64,000 nucleotides of DNA, from contig NW_006768766.1 in the NCBI RefSeq assembly GCF_000204055.1, positions 3,234,275-3,298,274 on the forward strand, read 5' to 3'. A program made the position numbers and the translations under genes. Source of the stretch: Melampsora larici-populina 98AG31 (taxonomy: Eukaryota > Basidiomycota > Pucciniomycetes > Pucciniales > Melampsoraceae). The notes beneath the pieces are model-generated. The model searched no databases. It saw nothing but the letters and a program-made list of their open reading frames with translations, and was not told the origin of the DNA. Shown in pieces: positions 20,473 to 31,033 of the stretch (its first letter is position 1; every line of letters starts with the position of its first letter).

Positions 20473-22226
20473 CTAACGCTTCTTATGATATCTTCCGTAT
20501 TTAGCACCCCGTGCTCCGTCTCTGCTACGGCTTCGGCTTCTGCCTCTCTCTAGGCTTCGGTCTCTATCTCTCCGCTCCTCATACCTACGATCGCTACTCG
20601 TGTAGTCCCTACGGTATTTCGACGTCGCTTCTCGTTTTGCCTTCTCTGCGGCTTTCTTTGCTTTGTACTCGAGAGGTGGTAGCCAACCTTCTTTCCTTGG
20701 ATGCGTCGCCTCAGGTTTCGAAATCAAGGTCGACGATTGTGTCTTCGCCGTGGACGTTTTCGGGAGACCATCTTCTGGGTTCATGTTCTCCCTTGGGCCA
20801 CCCGGTGCATAGGGATTTGTAAGGAATGCTCTTTCATTTAGATTCTTGCATGTCATTTTCACCTCATCGAGTATCACCGTTTGGATTTTCGAAATGTTGC
20901 AGATATTCCTGTCGGTCGTCGACCGCATGACTCCTTGGCGGATTCTTCGACAGTATCGTAACGCTACCATCCACCCCGCTTCCTCTCTCAGCTCTATGAC
21001 TAGCTGTCGATGTTTCTCAAAGCGTTCTGCCTGAGTCTGCCATCCTTCCTGCCTTACATACTTTATGAACAGGGATATGGCGTCCAGCCACTGTTCATAC
21101 TGCATCGTTAACTCGTCCATCGGTGGGTTTCCGCTGTACATTTTAACTCCCGCTCCGCCTTCCAGGATTTTCGATTCTGATAAAGCTTTCCTTGTGCACC
21201 AGGCTTGATGGTCTTGGATCAAGAAACTTTTGTTGAACACTGCCAAGGGAATGTAGGCCTTAAAGGTACGTAGATAAACCTGGAGTGTAGGAGACAGTTG
21301 AGTAAGGCCTTTCGCCATTTGTACTGAATCATCCTGTAGGATCCGCCGACCGTTCTCGATCACATCGCCGTTGGACAGCACCATTCTACCTTTGCCCGAC
21401 TCGAGAAGAGCTTTCGCCAATTCCTCTTCCTCCACTGATGTCGTGCCGGTGGTAGCTTGTGGTTCAGCGTTGATCCGCTCAACCATCCTTCTCGCTTGAT
21501 GAGTTGTTGCTCGTGTCCGACGGTCTTCCCCCACTGATGATGTATCGGAGAAGCCTTCTTCAATCAACTGGTACGGTGCCGGTGACCTACGTCGATTGCC
21601 TCGTTCACTCCGATGCTCAGCTGGTGCTGGTGATGCGTGAGAGTCGCGATCTTGCTCGTCCTCTGGGTACCTGCCTCTTTGAGCTCGAGACCTGCCTCGT
21701 CTATGAGGTGAGTCTCTAGTCGGAGACTCCGGAGACTTTCTACGCCTGGCCTGAGATTGTCGCCTCGGAGAGTCTCGCGATCTGCTTCTCTCGAAAGGTG
21801 AGGACCTTGGTCGGGATTTGCCTCTATGCGCACGCTGAACTCTGACCTCCGTTCGACTCGGTGTTTCACCAGGTTCTCGGACCGCTCCGTTGGTTCTGCT
21901 CTGAGGCATCTGGGCTTGTTGAGGAGGGGGGGTTGTTGAGTTCGTTGGGGTACTGGAGGGGGTCGCTGAGGGACAGGAGGAGGTTGCATCCGAACTACCT
22001 GTTCAGGTTGTTGACGAGGTGGTGAGATGCGTCTTGGGATCGGTGAGACTCTCCTGGACTCTCTACGACGGCTTGGCCCTACTGACGGGTCACGACTACC
22101 CCCGTAATCTGAAGGGACTCCCGGTGCGAACGTTTGTAAGAATTCTGCCAAGAGGTTCGCTCCTGCTGCCTTATCCAACGGATTGTCGCTCGAGTAAAGC
22201 TCTTCGATCCGCGCTTGCATGATCAC
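20473..22226 (-). CDS. Ngaro-1 Gag-like protein, frame broken at a C7 run
   Basis: Two overlapping frames together make one protein. The first (22226 to about 21932) reads ARIEELYSSDNPLDKAAGAN and runs into a Pro-rich stretch. The second, open from the same point, continues PQSRTNGAVREPGE, an Arg/Ser-rich segment, then the Gag core: LSNGDVIENGRRIL, FKAYIPLAVFNKSF, YEQWLDAISLFIKYV and ALRYCRRIRQGVM. It ends in SR repeats and a basic AKYGRYHKKR tail. Ngaro-3 has the same domain order and Ngaro-2 shares the YIPL/YVPL block and the C-terminal KYG motif. The two frames meet at seven C residues (21926-21932 on the plus strand as G7); a one-base length change there separates them. It could be a mutation, a sequencing error or programmed slippage. 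No CCHC zinc knuckle is visible; the SR tail may bind RNA instead. Confidence 0.8.
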
Positions 22227-22605
22227 AGCTTTATCTCCGTCCGCTGTTTCATAATGGGGGAGGCCACTTGTAAGTATACGCCTTGTTTCTCTGTCTGCTC
22301 TATTGTTCTGACATCGTAGGCTTCATCTCCACTGGAGCATGAACACGCCTCTCCTCATTTGCAGCTAGGGCAGCTCTTCCTGCCATTCTTGCTACACAAC
22401 AGGTAGCCTAGGATCAGGGGTCGCGACAAGCCTTTCAACAATGCGCTTACGTCGGGCCATCCAGAGGATATCCTCGGCCGTTCTTGTGGCAACACTTCTT
22501 AAGACGAATGTGTTCCTAATTCGACGTGGTACGTGTGTAGACAATTGATAACTAGAGAGGAAAAGGGAAAGCCAAATGAGTTGGAAAGGGTTTAATAGTG
22601 AAGTA

Positions 22606-22965
22606 CTAACCTAATGATGAAATGTCTTCTCCATTGATGTCGTCATCAGACGACGTACTCGGGTTTTTACGACCTTTCCCTTTGTCTTTCGGCGGAGAAG
22701 GTCTCCAGGATCCGTCTCGTTCCGTGTCTGAGGATCCTCTCATGTTTGGGCCATCCAATACCTCTGGTTGTATCTCTTCGCCGTCGATATTACCTCCGGT
22801 TATCAATAGCTCATCTTCTTCCTCTTCCTCCTGAATTTTGTCATCTCTATTCTTCCTCTTGTAACTTCTCTTCGGATTTTCCAGACTTGGGCCTGGTTCC
22901 ACTCCAGTTGCAATCGAAGTTGACCTTGTTAGCCTAGCTTCTGCTTGAGCGATTCTTGCATCCAT
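22606..22965 (-). CDS. Ngaro-1 short 5' gag frame
   Basis: 119 residues, beginning 13 bases inside repeat A1. It reads ARIAQAEARLTRS and GVEPGPSLENPKR, then is acidic and Ser-rich. Ngaro-3 carries a counterpart at 34199 (AARLSRAEENV, GVQPGP), so the frame is conserved and probably forms the first exon or N-terminal domain of Gag; it ends next to GGTTAGTA, which could be a splice donor. The function is unknown. Confidence 0.7.
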   Translation of the reverse strand: MDARIAQAEARLTRSTSIATGVEPGPSLENPKRSYKRKNRDDKIQEEEEEDELLITGGNIDGEEIQPEVLDGPNMRGSSDTERDGSWRPSPPKDKGKGRKNPSTSSDDDINGEDISSLG

Positions 22966-22978
22966 CGTAATAGATTGT

Positions 22979-23222
22979 ATTAAAATTTTTTTCCGAATGT
23001 GTTCGAAAAAGGAGATGAATTATCTCGGTTGAGATTAATTATAAATTGAGCCTTGACGTTGTCTTGCGAGGTGAAAAAGGTTTTCGTTGAGAATTCTAGG
23101 ATTCCAAAATGAAATTCTCAACTTGGTTGGCGCAAATTCTCGTGCGCGTGTGCATGCACATTTTCACCTCCGCTAAGTCACCGTGGGCATAGGAACCACT
23201 GCGTGCCTTGCGGTTCCCTCAA
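22979..23222 (-). repeat. Ngaro-1 split repeat A1 (5' end of the element)
   Basis: 244 bases matching A2 with about three differences. The outer edge at 23222 abuts exactly the start of the segmental duplication at 23223. Confidence 0.93.
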
Positions 23223-23819
23223 GCCAAGTCAAAATGTGGAAATAATACAAAAGAACACTCTGTTCCTTCAATCAAGGCAATTTAGTCCAGCTGAAATTGA
23301 TGAGGAAGGTGTGGTACTGGGATTAATACCGGTTGTACTTGCTACATAGTTACAAATCTTAGGTTAGGGGGAGGGACCACCAACAAAGACAGCTTGGATC
23401 TTCATACTTGAGATGTCTTCTGATGGCAATAGCCTTGAACAGGGTACTCAAATTGAGAAGAGGCTTTTTTCAGGACCAAAAGAAGTCTTTGAGCATTTCA
23501 TTGGAAACATGAAGATTATCCTTGCAGTGTTATCATGAAGAACACACAAAATAACACACAGGAATGTACCAGCAGCCAGCATAACATAATAAATTTTTCA
23601 AAAACGACAAAACTAGTCTAAATAACAGACATTTGCATTCTTTGCACAAATTGTCAAGTTTATGAATTTGTAGACAAGAGAAATTCCACAGAAAGAAACA
23701 GAGTGCTGTGGTTCCCACTCTGTCTGGCCCTGTAACCATTCATGGCCTGGAATACAAAATCAAGAAAAGACAACCAAAGTGACACTGACAGAAACAGGTG
23801 TGATTTTGTGTTTGAAACC

Positions 23820-24143
23820 TTAAGGATGTGCACACTCCTCTATAATCCTCACCCAAAGCCAGGGTTCTCTCTCATCTGGATGATGTACCCAATCATTTGG
23901 GATGGTCACACTTGTTTCGGTAATTTCATGATGGCCATTGGATGCTGGTGGAATTATCTCCACTCTGTGGCCTTCACGATTACTCAATGTGCCTCCTCCT
24001 CGTTTTGGACCATTCCAGATAAGACCATACATTTCTTCATCAGGGGAGAGTGCAAAATCATCGCTTGTGCTAAAAATGTGTTGAAAGCTGCAAATTAACA
24101 CAAAGCCAATTGCCAAGAATTTGGGTAATAGCAAAGATTTCAT
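23820..24143 (-). CDS. Small secreted protein SSP1 (107-residue family)
   Basis: 107 residues starting MKSLLLPKFLAIGFVLIC, a typical hydrophobic signal peptide with likely cleavage after about residue 25 (QHIFS). The mature part of about 82 residues has one Cys and contains LSPDEEMYGLIWNG, GGGTLSNREGH and EPWLWVRII. Three paralogues in the window have exactly the same length and share LxP-x-x-E, the GGTLSN motif and the closing V/FRI segment. I do not recognise the family. Small size, secretion signal, clustering and a transposon-rich setting suggest a candidate effector of a plant-associated fungus; this is inference. The start is fixed by alignment of all four N-termini. The upstream leader appears to hold an intron at 24281-24372. 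Confidence 0.85.
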   Translation of the reverse strand: MKSLLLPKFLAIGFVLICSFQHIFSTSDDFALSPDEEMYGLIWNGPKRGGGTLSNREGHRVEIIPPASNGHHEITETSVTIPNDWVHHPDEREPWLWVRIIEECAHP

Positions 24144-24280
24144 GATGTGGATGATTTCAACTGGAAGGATAATTTGTGGTCAAATCTTCTCAGTTCTCAT
24201 ATATGTGGAGTTGTTATCAAGTCACTGGCACCTGGATGACAAGATATCTCAAAAAAGAAATTGAAAGGGAAAGAGCTCAA

Positions 24281-24372
24281 CTTGTTTTTAGCCTGAATCT
24301 AAGTGATTTGCCATGTCAATATCCAAGCAGATGAACAATAATGAGATGCTGTATAATGAGATGAGGGCCCAC
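24281..24372 (-). other. Putative 5'-leader intron of SSP1
   Basis: The minus strand reads CTAG|GTGGGC at the donor and AAAACAAG|TTGAG at the acceptor, 92 bases apart. Equivalent sites occur upstream of SSP2 (39743-39840), SSP3 (50211-50307) and SSP4 (52441-52532). Confidence 0.5.
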
Positions 24373-27078
24373 CTAGAATCCGGGAAGTTTGAAATCCCAA
24401 GAAAATATCTCAACAAAGATCTAAAAAGATAGAAGCGTGTGAATGGATGATCAGGATCAGACTTAAAAGGTAGTATGAAAAGCAAAATTGGAATTTTATA
24501 AAAATCAGGTCTCACATTATCAATAGCTATCCAGAAAATATTGACTGGATTTGTCTAATTGAAGAAGACAGGGTAAGAAAGGATGTACCTGGTTCTTATA
24601 ATCTTTTCCTAGACCCTATCTTTTTTTATTCGAGCAGCAGTTGAAACAAGATCTCAATAAAAGCAAGTGGTTTTGGGGTATGGGTCTATAATTGTGTCAT
24701 GATAGCAAGTGGAAAATCAAACTACTGATTTTTCCTGTGAAAAAAAACAGGGTCTGGGTTTCTGAAACAACAGTTATCTCATTTTGGGTGGTGATTTTGT
24801 ATAAATGAATGAGACTGTAATTTTATGGTGAGACCAGGAAGGTATCTTTACATGTAACAGATCTTCCCCTCAAAAGGAAACAAGTTTCGTAGCTAATTTT
24901 GGGAAAATATGCCAAAGCTCTTTCTCACTAATTGTTCTACATAACATCTTTTCAAGCCACCATCCACTATGTACTTGGGGCAGGCCCATAGAGGCATGTT
25001 GAACGTATCACATTGACTTTTATGCTGGGACCCAATCTAGAGCCTCTCACTTTGTAAGTCAACTTAAACTCAACTCCATTTTGAGCCATTGTCAACCATT
25101 TCAGGTGACCCCACAACATCCTGTTGCACAGCTCACACCTCATTGGCCAATTATGGACCAGCTTTCCCTTTGTTGACTTCACAAGAATACCAAGAATCAA
25201 GTGACCCAGATAATTTTTCTTCTAGAGCAGTTCTTGCTAAAACCCCAATCACTTATCAGGTGAATGGTGGATTCTGACAATAGAGATATATAAAATGATC
25301 TCAGTGTCCCAGAAGATTATGATTTGAAATATGGAATCCCATCAGAGAAAGCAGCAAGCAGTGATAAAGTGTTCCTTGACGTACATTGCAAGGAGAGATA
25401 TATATGTCTCAAACCTGTGTGGAGGATGGGTGCCAATCATGTTTTCAATTTACAAATCCAACCTTTCATGATATGAAGACAAACTTGGCAAGTGTTTCTT
25501 TGTTACAAAAGATATAAGATCTGGAAGACCTCCACTATGTTGCTGACGGACTTGAGAAGAATGAGAAGGATACCCTGAGTGACTTCAGGAAAACAACATC
25601 ACTAAGTGCTTGAACCCACAGAGGCTAGCTCCAAGGGCTTTGTTCAATACAAACATTGTAGAAATCTGTAAGGGGTAGGGCTACATTTGGACAGGAATGC
25701 TGAAGGGGGAAGATCACAATGAATAAGATGATTAGTCACTACATGAGCGTCACAGCTTTACATGATGATTCCAAAGTCCTCTTTGATGGATATCAACACC
25801 CTGTAGATATGAAAGAAATACTCTTATCAACCCAACCTGTGTGAATGTGACTTGTCAGCCAGCTGACACCACACTTCTTTTGAATTTTGACCTGAAGTCC
25901 AAGCAGGTCCCCTGATAGAGCTTTTGTATGCTCTTATGGTCTAATGAATACCTTTTAGCATTTAACTTCTCCTTGTGATGTACCCTTACATATCCCCCTC
26001 AGTCAAAAGACATGGTCACATGAAAGACATGCATATAAGGTGCTGTACATGGCAAAAAGTATATAATTGTGGGATACAAAGTAGGATCTGGGCATGTGCC
26101 CAGAATTATTTTGGCAGTAAATTTTGATTTTCTGGGCAAAAGAACGGGCCCAGAATTCAAATTTACTGCCAAAAGAATCTTGGAACAAATCTGGGAACAT
26201 GCCCGGATTCTACTTTGTTTCCCATAAATGTGTTGTGTATCCTGAATATTCCTGAAGGGACCTCAGTGGTGATTTGCCTGTGTGCTTTATAAGAGTTTAA
26301 TTTTGACATCTTAACTTATACATACACACTCCTTGTGAACTTGCCATTCTTGTAAAACAAATTTGCCAGGTCTATGCATGTCTTGCTTTTCAGACACCTA
26401 CACAACAGGCAATTGGGAACAGAATTCTGTTGTCAGAAATGACTGCCCCCAGGCCCAATTTGCTTGGTGGTTGGTATAGCATAGCCCATACCTGTGCTTG
26501 GGCAGCATTATTGCAAGCTGTCAGATGGTTCAATAGTGGCCATTAGACCATTTTTGGAAATTTTGAGAGGTCTGCCAATCACATATCTCATTACTTCCAC
26601 AGCCACCCCATACACCCCAGGCCAACATCCAAGGACCAATGCAAGATATTGCACTCCATTGCAGCTCTGCTGGGGTTAGTTACACTTGCAACAGTGTATG
26701 AGCACATTGCATGCACATTGAAAGAAATATGAGACAGGAAGGGCACATTGCAACACAGTTTCAGTGCAATGCAATTGTATCAGCTTGAAATATGATTGTA
26801 CTAATATTGTACAAAAATAAAGCTTCCTTGCAGAAAAGGTGCAAGGAATTGTGTTGAGGAGGCATTTTGCTTTGGTTTGTTGTGTCTCAAACAAAAGCAA
26901 CACAATTGGTAGGGCCTGAGATCCATTGTGGCTGCAAAAAAAAAACACAGTGCATTGGTCTAAAATTTCACTTTCAGCACAATACAAGAAAGGCCTCATT
27001 TTTTAGCATCTTATTGAACTTGTGCCTCACCCATTCTGGTGAGGTCATCCATATTGCGGAGTGTTAGGAAGGACTTTC
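24373..27078. other. Upstream non-coding part of duplication copy 1
   Basis: About 2.7 kb without a convincing gene. The part nearest SSP1 (to about 25150) resembles the upstream DNA of SSP3 and SSP4 as well, for example the GGTCAGGATCAG block and the GTTCTTATAATCTTTT block, and probably carries the promoter. Further out it holds a MITE at 26070-26224 and pieces rich in short frames that match only copy 2. Confidence 0.6.
26070..26224 (+). mobile_element. 155-bp MITE, copy 1
   Basis: Bounded by TGGGATACAAAGTA and its near reverse complement TACTTTGTTTCCCA. Subterminal palindromes such as CTGGGCAAAAG are present. Absent from the equivalent site in duplication copy 2 (near 41615), where the flanks run together. 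Confidence 0.85.
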
Positions 27079-27461
27079 TGTTGAAATATTCAATTGACTA
27101 AGAATGTTACTTATGATATATGAAAGTTAAATGATCATTCAATTCTCACGCCAAATCAAGAAGTGATCATGAAGTAATGCACTCGAGGAAATGTTAATGT
27201 AGTTGAGTTAAAGAAGTAATGCACTCAAGGAGATGTTGATGTTGTTGAGTTAAATTGCGTAGTCATGTTCAGTTTCTAGCGGATTCAAAGTAGTTTCATA
27301 AATTTAATTTCATATATAGAGACTTGTAGGAGTGGTCGTATTGTTTCTCTTTCCCTCATCTTTGGGAAGAGAACGTACATGCCATCCATTATTTTCATCT
27401 TATACATTATCATGAATATTAACTTGTTATTTCTATTGTTATGTTTTCTTTCTCATTAACA
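27079..27461 (+). mobile_element. Possible Copia-like LTR at the left edge of the Ngaro-2 insertion
   Basis: It starts TGTTGAAATATTC, as many Copia LTRs do, and a matching end would be ATTAACA near 27461. No second LTR or Copia gene is present. It may simply be the terminal part of Ngaro-2. Confidence 0.25.
27171..27254 (+). repeat. Tandem pair of 42-bp repeats
   Basis: 27171-27212 and 27213-27254 both begin GAAGTAATGCACTC and end GTTGAGTTAAA, with a few substitutions between them. Confidence 0.9.
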
Positions 27462-27471
27462 ACTGGCAGAG

Positions 27472-27513
27472 TTTCATCAACTTCCATATAAGATCCTATC
27501 TATAAGATAGAAA
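27472..27513. repeat. Ngaro-2 end repeat, left copy
   Basis: A block including ATCAACTTCCATATAAGATC and ending GATAGAAAA recurs at about 33356-33398. A second shared block TTTGGGAAGAGAAC (27361 and 33340) precedes it, 97 bases away on the left but only a few bases away on the right. Confidence 0.75.
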
Positions 27514-27723
27514 AAGGTGGGGGAGCGCTTCCCCTTGACTCGGGACACAGTCCTGAGCCTGTGATCGCCCACCTGCTGTGACCCGGGTCAACCGATAACC
27601 CCCTCCCCAGTACCCCATGATAACAAACTGGATCGGGACCTGTACAGGACAGATGCACGCTTGTACAAACCATAAACTGTTAAACTTAATTCCAATCATT
27701 GATTTCAATTTCCGATTGTCCGA

Positions 27724-28839
27724 TCAGTCCTGGAACCTCACGTTTTCCAACATCCTCAATGTATCTAGAAGGTCTTCCTCGCTATACTCCCTTATGTAAA
27801 GCTTGTAAGCTTTCGACTTCCACCTCCCAACTGTAACTATCTCTTCCAGAGGACTATTCAAATTCCACCTTAACGAAGCACCGCCAACCCGAAACGAATG
27901 TCCAGTAAGAACACCTCCCGAATGATTCTTCCACACATCCAAAAATAACCTCTGACATCTTGCTTTTGTTAAGGTCACATGGTGGGTCCCTTTTGGATAC
28001 GAGAATAGTGAATTGTCGTCCGTTGCTTTAGTATCTTGTATCAACCTTCGTATAGCAGATACCGGATCAAGGAGCGATGGTTGGGTTTGTAAATAGATCT
28101 CCTGGATCTCTCCCACTGCAGCGGTCTTCGCTGCCCTAATTTTAACTATCACGTAAGCACCCTTCGGATCCCAAATAAGGTCTTTTACTTTAACTTGATC
28201 TAAATCCTTTGCAGCTTTCACCAACTCGCCTAACCTTGCCATACCCCAAAAGGCAACTAAAGCGACCGTGTACGCCACCTGATTCTCCAAACTTCCATTT
28301 GCTAACATCTCTACTAGCCTAAACAAATCCCTTATTAAGACTGGATTCTTCTTTTGTTTAGGTTCTTCCTTCAACTCCAACTTTTGCGCTGCCGTCAATA
28401 TTGCTTCTATTTGTGGTGTTGCTTGATGAGGGTAATCGTAGTCGTGAAACAAGTGCCAAGCTTTCACACCTGAGAGATAGGTCCTGATCGTATTCAATTT
28501 TATTGGCGGTGAATCATTCAATCGAATTGTGCCTGTTGGTGTCGGACCCGCCCATACTACGAAATGATAAAGGATATTTGGGTTGATCGGCAACAACGAA
28601 GACCGCGGAATCAATTTTTCCGAGGCGAAGGCGAGTAGCTTCATTACTCCCGCATTATAATGTTTTAGTGTTGCTGGGGACCAAGCACCTCCTATCATAT
28701 ATGACTTTATCACATCAGTTTTTGACAAATCGACTCCATCAGGTCCTTTTAAAAATTCCATTTGAAGAAGCTTCAGGTATTTGCGGGTATGAGACTTATT
28801 GATAATCAGGCCGAGAATTCGGCTTGGTAGAATTCTCAC
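27724..28839 (-). CDS. Ngaro-2 tyrosine recombinase (YR)
   Basis: 371 residues. Catalytic residues of the family are in place: Arg202 in FWGMARLGELV, Lys near 238 in IRAAKTAA, His314 and Arg317 in TGHSFRVGGAS, Trp340 in GRWKSKAY, and Tyr345 or Tyr348 in AYKLYIREY. The N-terminal part (SPATLKHYNAGVMKLLAFA) resembles a core-binding domain. It differs widely from the Ngaro-1 enzyme outside these motifs. The first 20 or so residues may be dispensable; a second Met at residue 27 is an alternative start. Intact and possibly active. Confidence 0.92.
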   Translation of the reverse strand: MRILPSRILGLIINKSHTRKYLKLLQMEFLKGPDGVDLSKTDVIKSYMIGGAWSPATLKHYNAGVMKLLAFASEKLIPRSSLLPINPNILYHFVVWAGPTPTGTIRLNDSPPIKLNTIRTYLSGVKAWHLFHDYDYPHQATPQIEAILTAAQKLELKEEPKQKKNPVLIRDLFRLVEMLANGSLENQVAYTVALVAFWGMARLGELVKAAKDLDQVKVKDLIWDPKGAYVIVKIRAAKTAAVGEIQEIYLQTQPSLLDPVSAIRRLIQDTKATDDNSLFSYPKGTHHVTLTKARCQRLFLDVWKNHSGGVLTGHSFRVGGASLRWNLNSPLEEIVTVGRWKSKAYKLYIREYSEEDLLDTLRMLENVRFQD

Positions 28840-28934
28840 TTTAACAGGATCTCACATTTTTCTCACAAGTCCGACCGGGTCTACTCACGGACCTCTCTCA
28901 GTATGGGTATGGCTCAAACACAGTGGACTTTATT

Positions 28935-30611
28935 TCATAAAACTTGTTCAACTACCCCTTGTAAGTCAATCGGGATTTCGATCACTACCCTCTTGCTAAT
29001 ATCTCTCTTATCTTTCCCCCTAGACAACAAATCAGCCAGATTATCATCTGTCTTAACACGATGCGCGACTATATCACAATGGTAGGTCTCAAGCAATTTT
29101 TGAATAACCTTCCACTCGCCATTTACCGCTCGATCTTTAGATTTCTTGTTATCGACCGCAGCTTGAGATGTAGTATTATCTGTGAGTACCAAAAAGGTTT
29201 TCTCACCAACATCCGTAAACTCATGTACCATGATCATTCCCAACCGTATTGCCACAGTTTCCGCCCAGGCAATATTCTTCTTGACTCCACCTGCGCTTCC
29301 TTCATTCCAACCAACGACCAAATCAAACTGCGCCCATCGATCACCAATTAGGACGCCAATCCCCAAAAGTGAGGCATCGCCTACCCAATCAAGGTCAATT
29401 GGCACTTGATCTGGTATGATTCTTCGCGGTTCTAAGGTTCTCACTACCGTTTGCCACTCGACCAAATCTTCCCTGACATTGTTCGGTATCTTCCTTTTTG
29501 CTGAAGGTACCTGCCATTCCGCTTCCCACCGATACAAGCTTGAAACATAACATTTCAGGTGAGGTACAATGTGTGTAGTATGAACCAATCGACCGATGAA
29601 TTTTTGAGTCTTCTTCAAGTTGAAAGACTCTTCCGGTTGCAGGAATTCATTGATTTCTTGAGTCTGTTCTTCGAATTTTTCAGCAGGTAAACGTACTGTC
29701 CTATCCTTTGAGTTCCATATAAACCCAATATACCGTTGCTCTTCTTTAAATTCATGAACCTTCTCTGGATTAGACGCTACGCCCATCTCTGAGCTGATCT
29801 TCACTATGTCTTCTATAGTAGTCGGATTATCTACCTCTTTCACCAGCAGATTATCGTCCACCCACCCGAAAGCGGCTGTCAACCCAAAGAAAGCTACCAT
29901 GATCTTCTTCCACAAATCCGCCGGCCTTCCGAAAACACCACATCCAGCTACACCACCAAACTGAATCCGTGAATCCAACCAAAGTCTCCCACGCAAGTCC
30001 ATAATGAACAAAAACCTCCATTGAGATGGGTGTATCGGGATCTGTCGATATGCCTTCTCCCAATCAAACACTGCAAGTAAGTACCTCCCTTTATTATCTC
30101 TAAAGAACGCCGCCACGACTTTAAAGTCGTCCCAAGTTGTTTCAAACTCCTTTTTATCTACGAAGCTATTGACTGACGGTGTTTCTTCACTATCCTGTGG
30201 GAAGGACAGATCATTGATAATACGAAACGAACCATCCCCGTTGATAACACTACCCATAGGACTTGACCGAAAGAAGCCCAATTTCCTAAACACCTCCTGG
30301 TGAGTAAATGGACCAAAGATCCTCTTTGCCCGATGTTCTTTTGCCAACGTATTTTCTATCTTTTCTGCCGCCTGGTGAGCTGACTCATGATTTTGTGGTG
30401 TAAAGCATTTCAGATTTCCCAGTGTATGACTCGGTATACCCTGATGAAACCCATCACGACAACCCCTAATCACTTCATCTGCATCGTCATAAATCTTAAA
30501 TTGGCGTACTAAAGACCTCCACCTAGTCAGGTTCAAACCGCACACTGCCAATTCCGGTGGCCACTTCGGATCATAACTCCTTCCTGAATTCACATAAGGT
30601 AAGAGCCTCAC
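28935..30611 (-). CDS. Ngaro-2 reverse transcriptase-RNase H
   Basis: 558 residues in one frame. RT motifs: LGFFRSSPMGSV, RIINDLSFP, Asp183 in VFDWEKAYRQIP, Asp252-Asp253 in GWVDDNLLV, and IGFIWN at the primer grip. RNase H motifs: Asp412 in DWVGDASLLG, Glu451 in AWAETVAIRLG, Asp478 in LTDNTTSQAAV, and Asp523 in TDDNLADLLSRG. All catalytic positions are kept. No protease or zinc finger is fused to it. The frame starts MRLLPYVNSGRSYD; an upstream in-frame start is not obvious. Followed 96 bases later by the recombinase. Confidence 0.93.
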   Translation of the reverse strand: MRLLPYVNSGRSYDPKWPPELAVCGLNLTRWRSLVRQFKIYDDADEVIRGCRDGFHQGIPSHTLGNLKCFTPQNHESAHQAAEKIENTLAKEHRAKRIFGPFTHQEVFRKLGFFRSSPMGSVINGDGSFRIINDLSFPQDSEETPSVNSFVDKKEFETTWDDFKVVAAFFRDNKGRYLLAVFDWEKAYRQIPIHPSQWRFLFIMDLRGRLWLDSRIQFGGVAGCGVFGRPADLWKKIMVAFFGLTAAFGWVDDNLLVKEVDNPTTIEDIVKISSEMGVASNPEKVHEFKEEQRYIGFIWNSKDRTVRLPAEKFEEQTQEINEFLQPEESFNLKKTQKFIGRLVHTTHIVPHLKCYVSSLYRWEAEWQVPSAKRKIPNNVREDLVEWQTVVRTLEPRRIIPDQVPIDLDWVGDASLLGIGVLIGDRWAQFDLVVGWNEGSAGGVKKNIAWAETVAIRLGMIMVHEFTDVGEKTFLVLTDNTTSQAAVDNKKSKDRAVNGEWKVIQKLLETYHCDIVAHRVKTDDNLADLLSRGKDKRDISKRVVIEIPIDLQGVVEQVL

Positions 30612-31033
30612 ATCACCGACATCTGACCAGCTGTCAGACCGCCTAACTTCTGGGTTCGCACTTGGACTCCGGATTTCAGATCTCCAATCAAATCTACACC
30701 GCGAATATCAGGAAGGGTAGGATTCAAGTTTTTGGTCAGAACAAACTTTCTCTAAAGCCATCACTGCGACATTTATTTCTTCACATAAGATAGTAGGGAG
30801 CTATTCAAGAGTGCTCACAGGAAGTAACGAGTCATTAGGTAAGGAGTACCCCAACTCAACAACTGCTACGATGGTCAAACAAACCACCACAAGCCTTAGA
30901 GGCACAAATCAAGAAAACACACATAATCGGTCCTTAGGACAACGTTGGTCACTTATCTCAACCAACAGTCTCGTTTTAAACAAGGAATTTCTGAAAGGAA
31001 GAATTCTCGCTAGAGTATCATATACTCAATGGC

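Larger units (their letters stand above)
16386..23222 (-). mobile_element. Ngaro-type tyrosine-recombinase retrotransposon (Ngaro-1)
   Basis: A 6.8-kb DIRS-superfamily element read on the minus strand. It has split direct repeats in the order A1 (22979-23222), coding region, B1 (17140-16955), A2 (16954-16711), a 139-bp unique spacer, B2 (16571-16386). Between them lie a short N-terminal gag frame, a Gag-like frame, an RT-RNaseH frame and a tyrosine recombinase. There is no aspartic protease or DDE integrase, and I see no methyltransferase or hydrolase, which fits the Ngaro group rather than DIRS1. A1 and A2 differ at about three of 244 bases and B1 and B2 at two of 186, so the insertion is recent. 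RT and recombinase frames are intact; gag is broken by a frame change at a C7 run. Confidence 0.9.

Noticed and set aside
23742..24098. A 118-codon plus-strand frame opposite SSP1
   Set aside because: Antisense to SSP1, which has a signal peptide and three paralogues; the antisense frame is not kept in SSP3 or SSP4.
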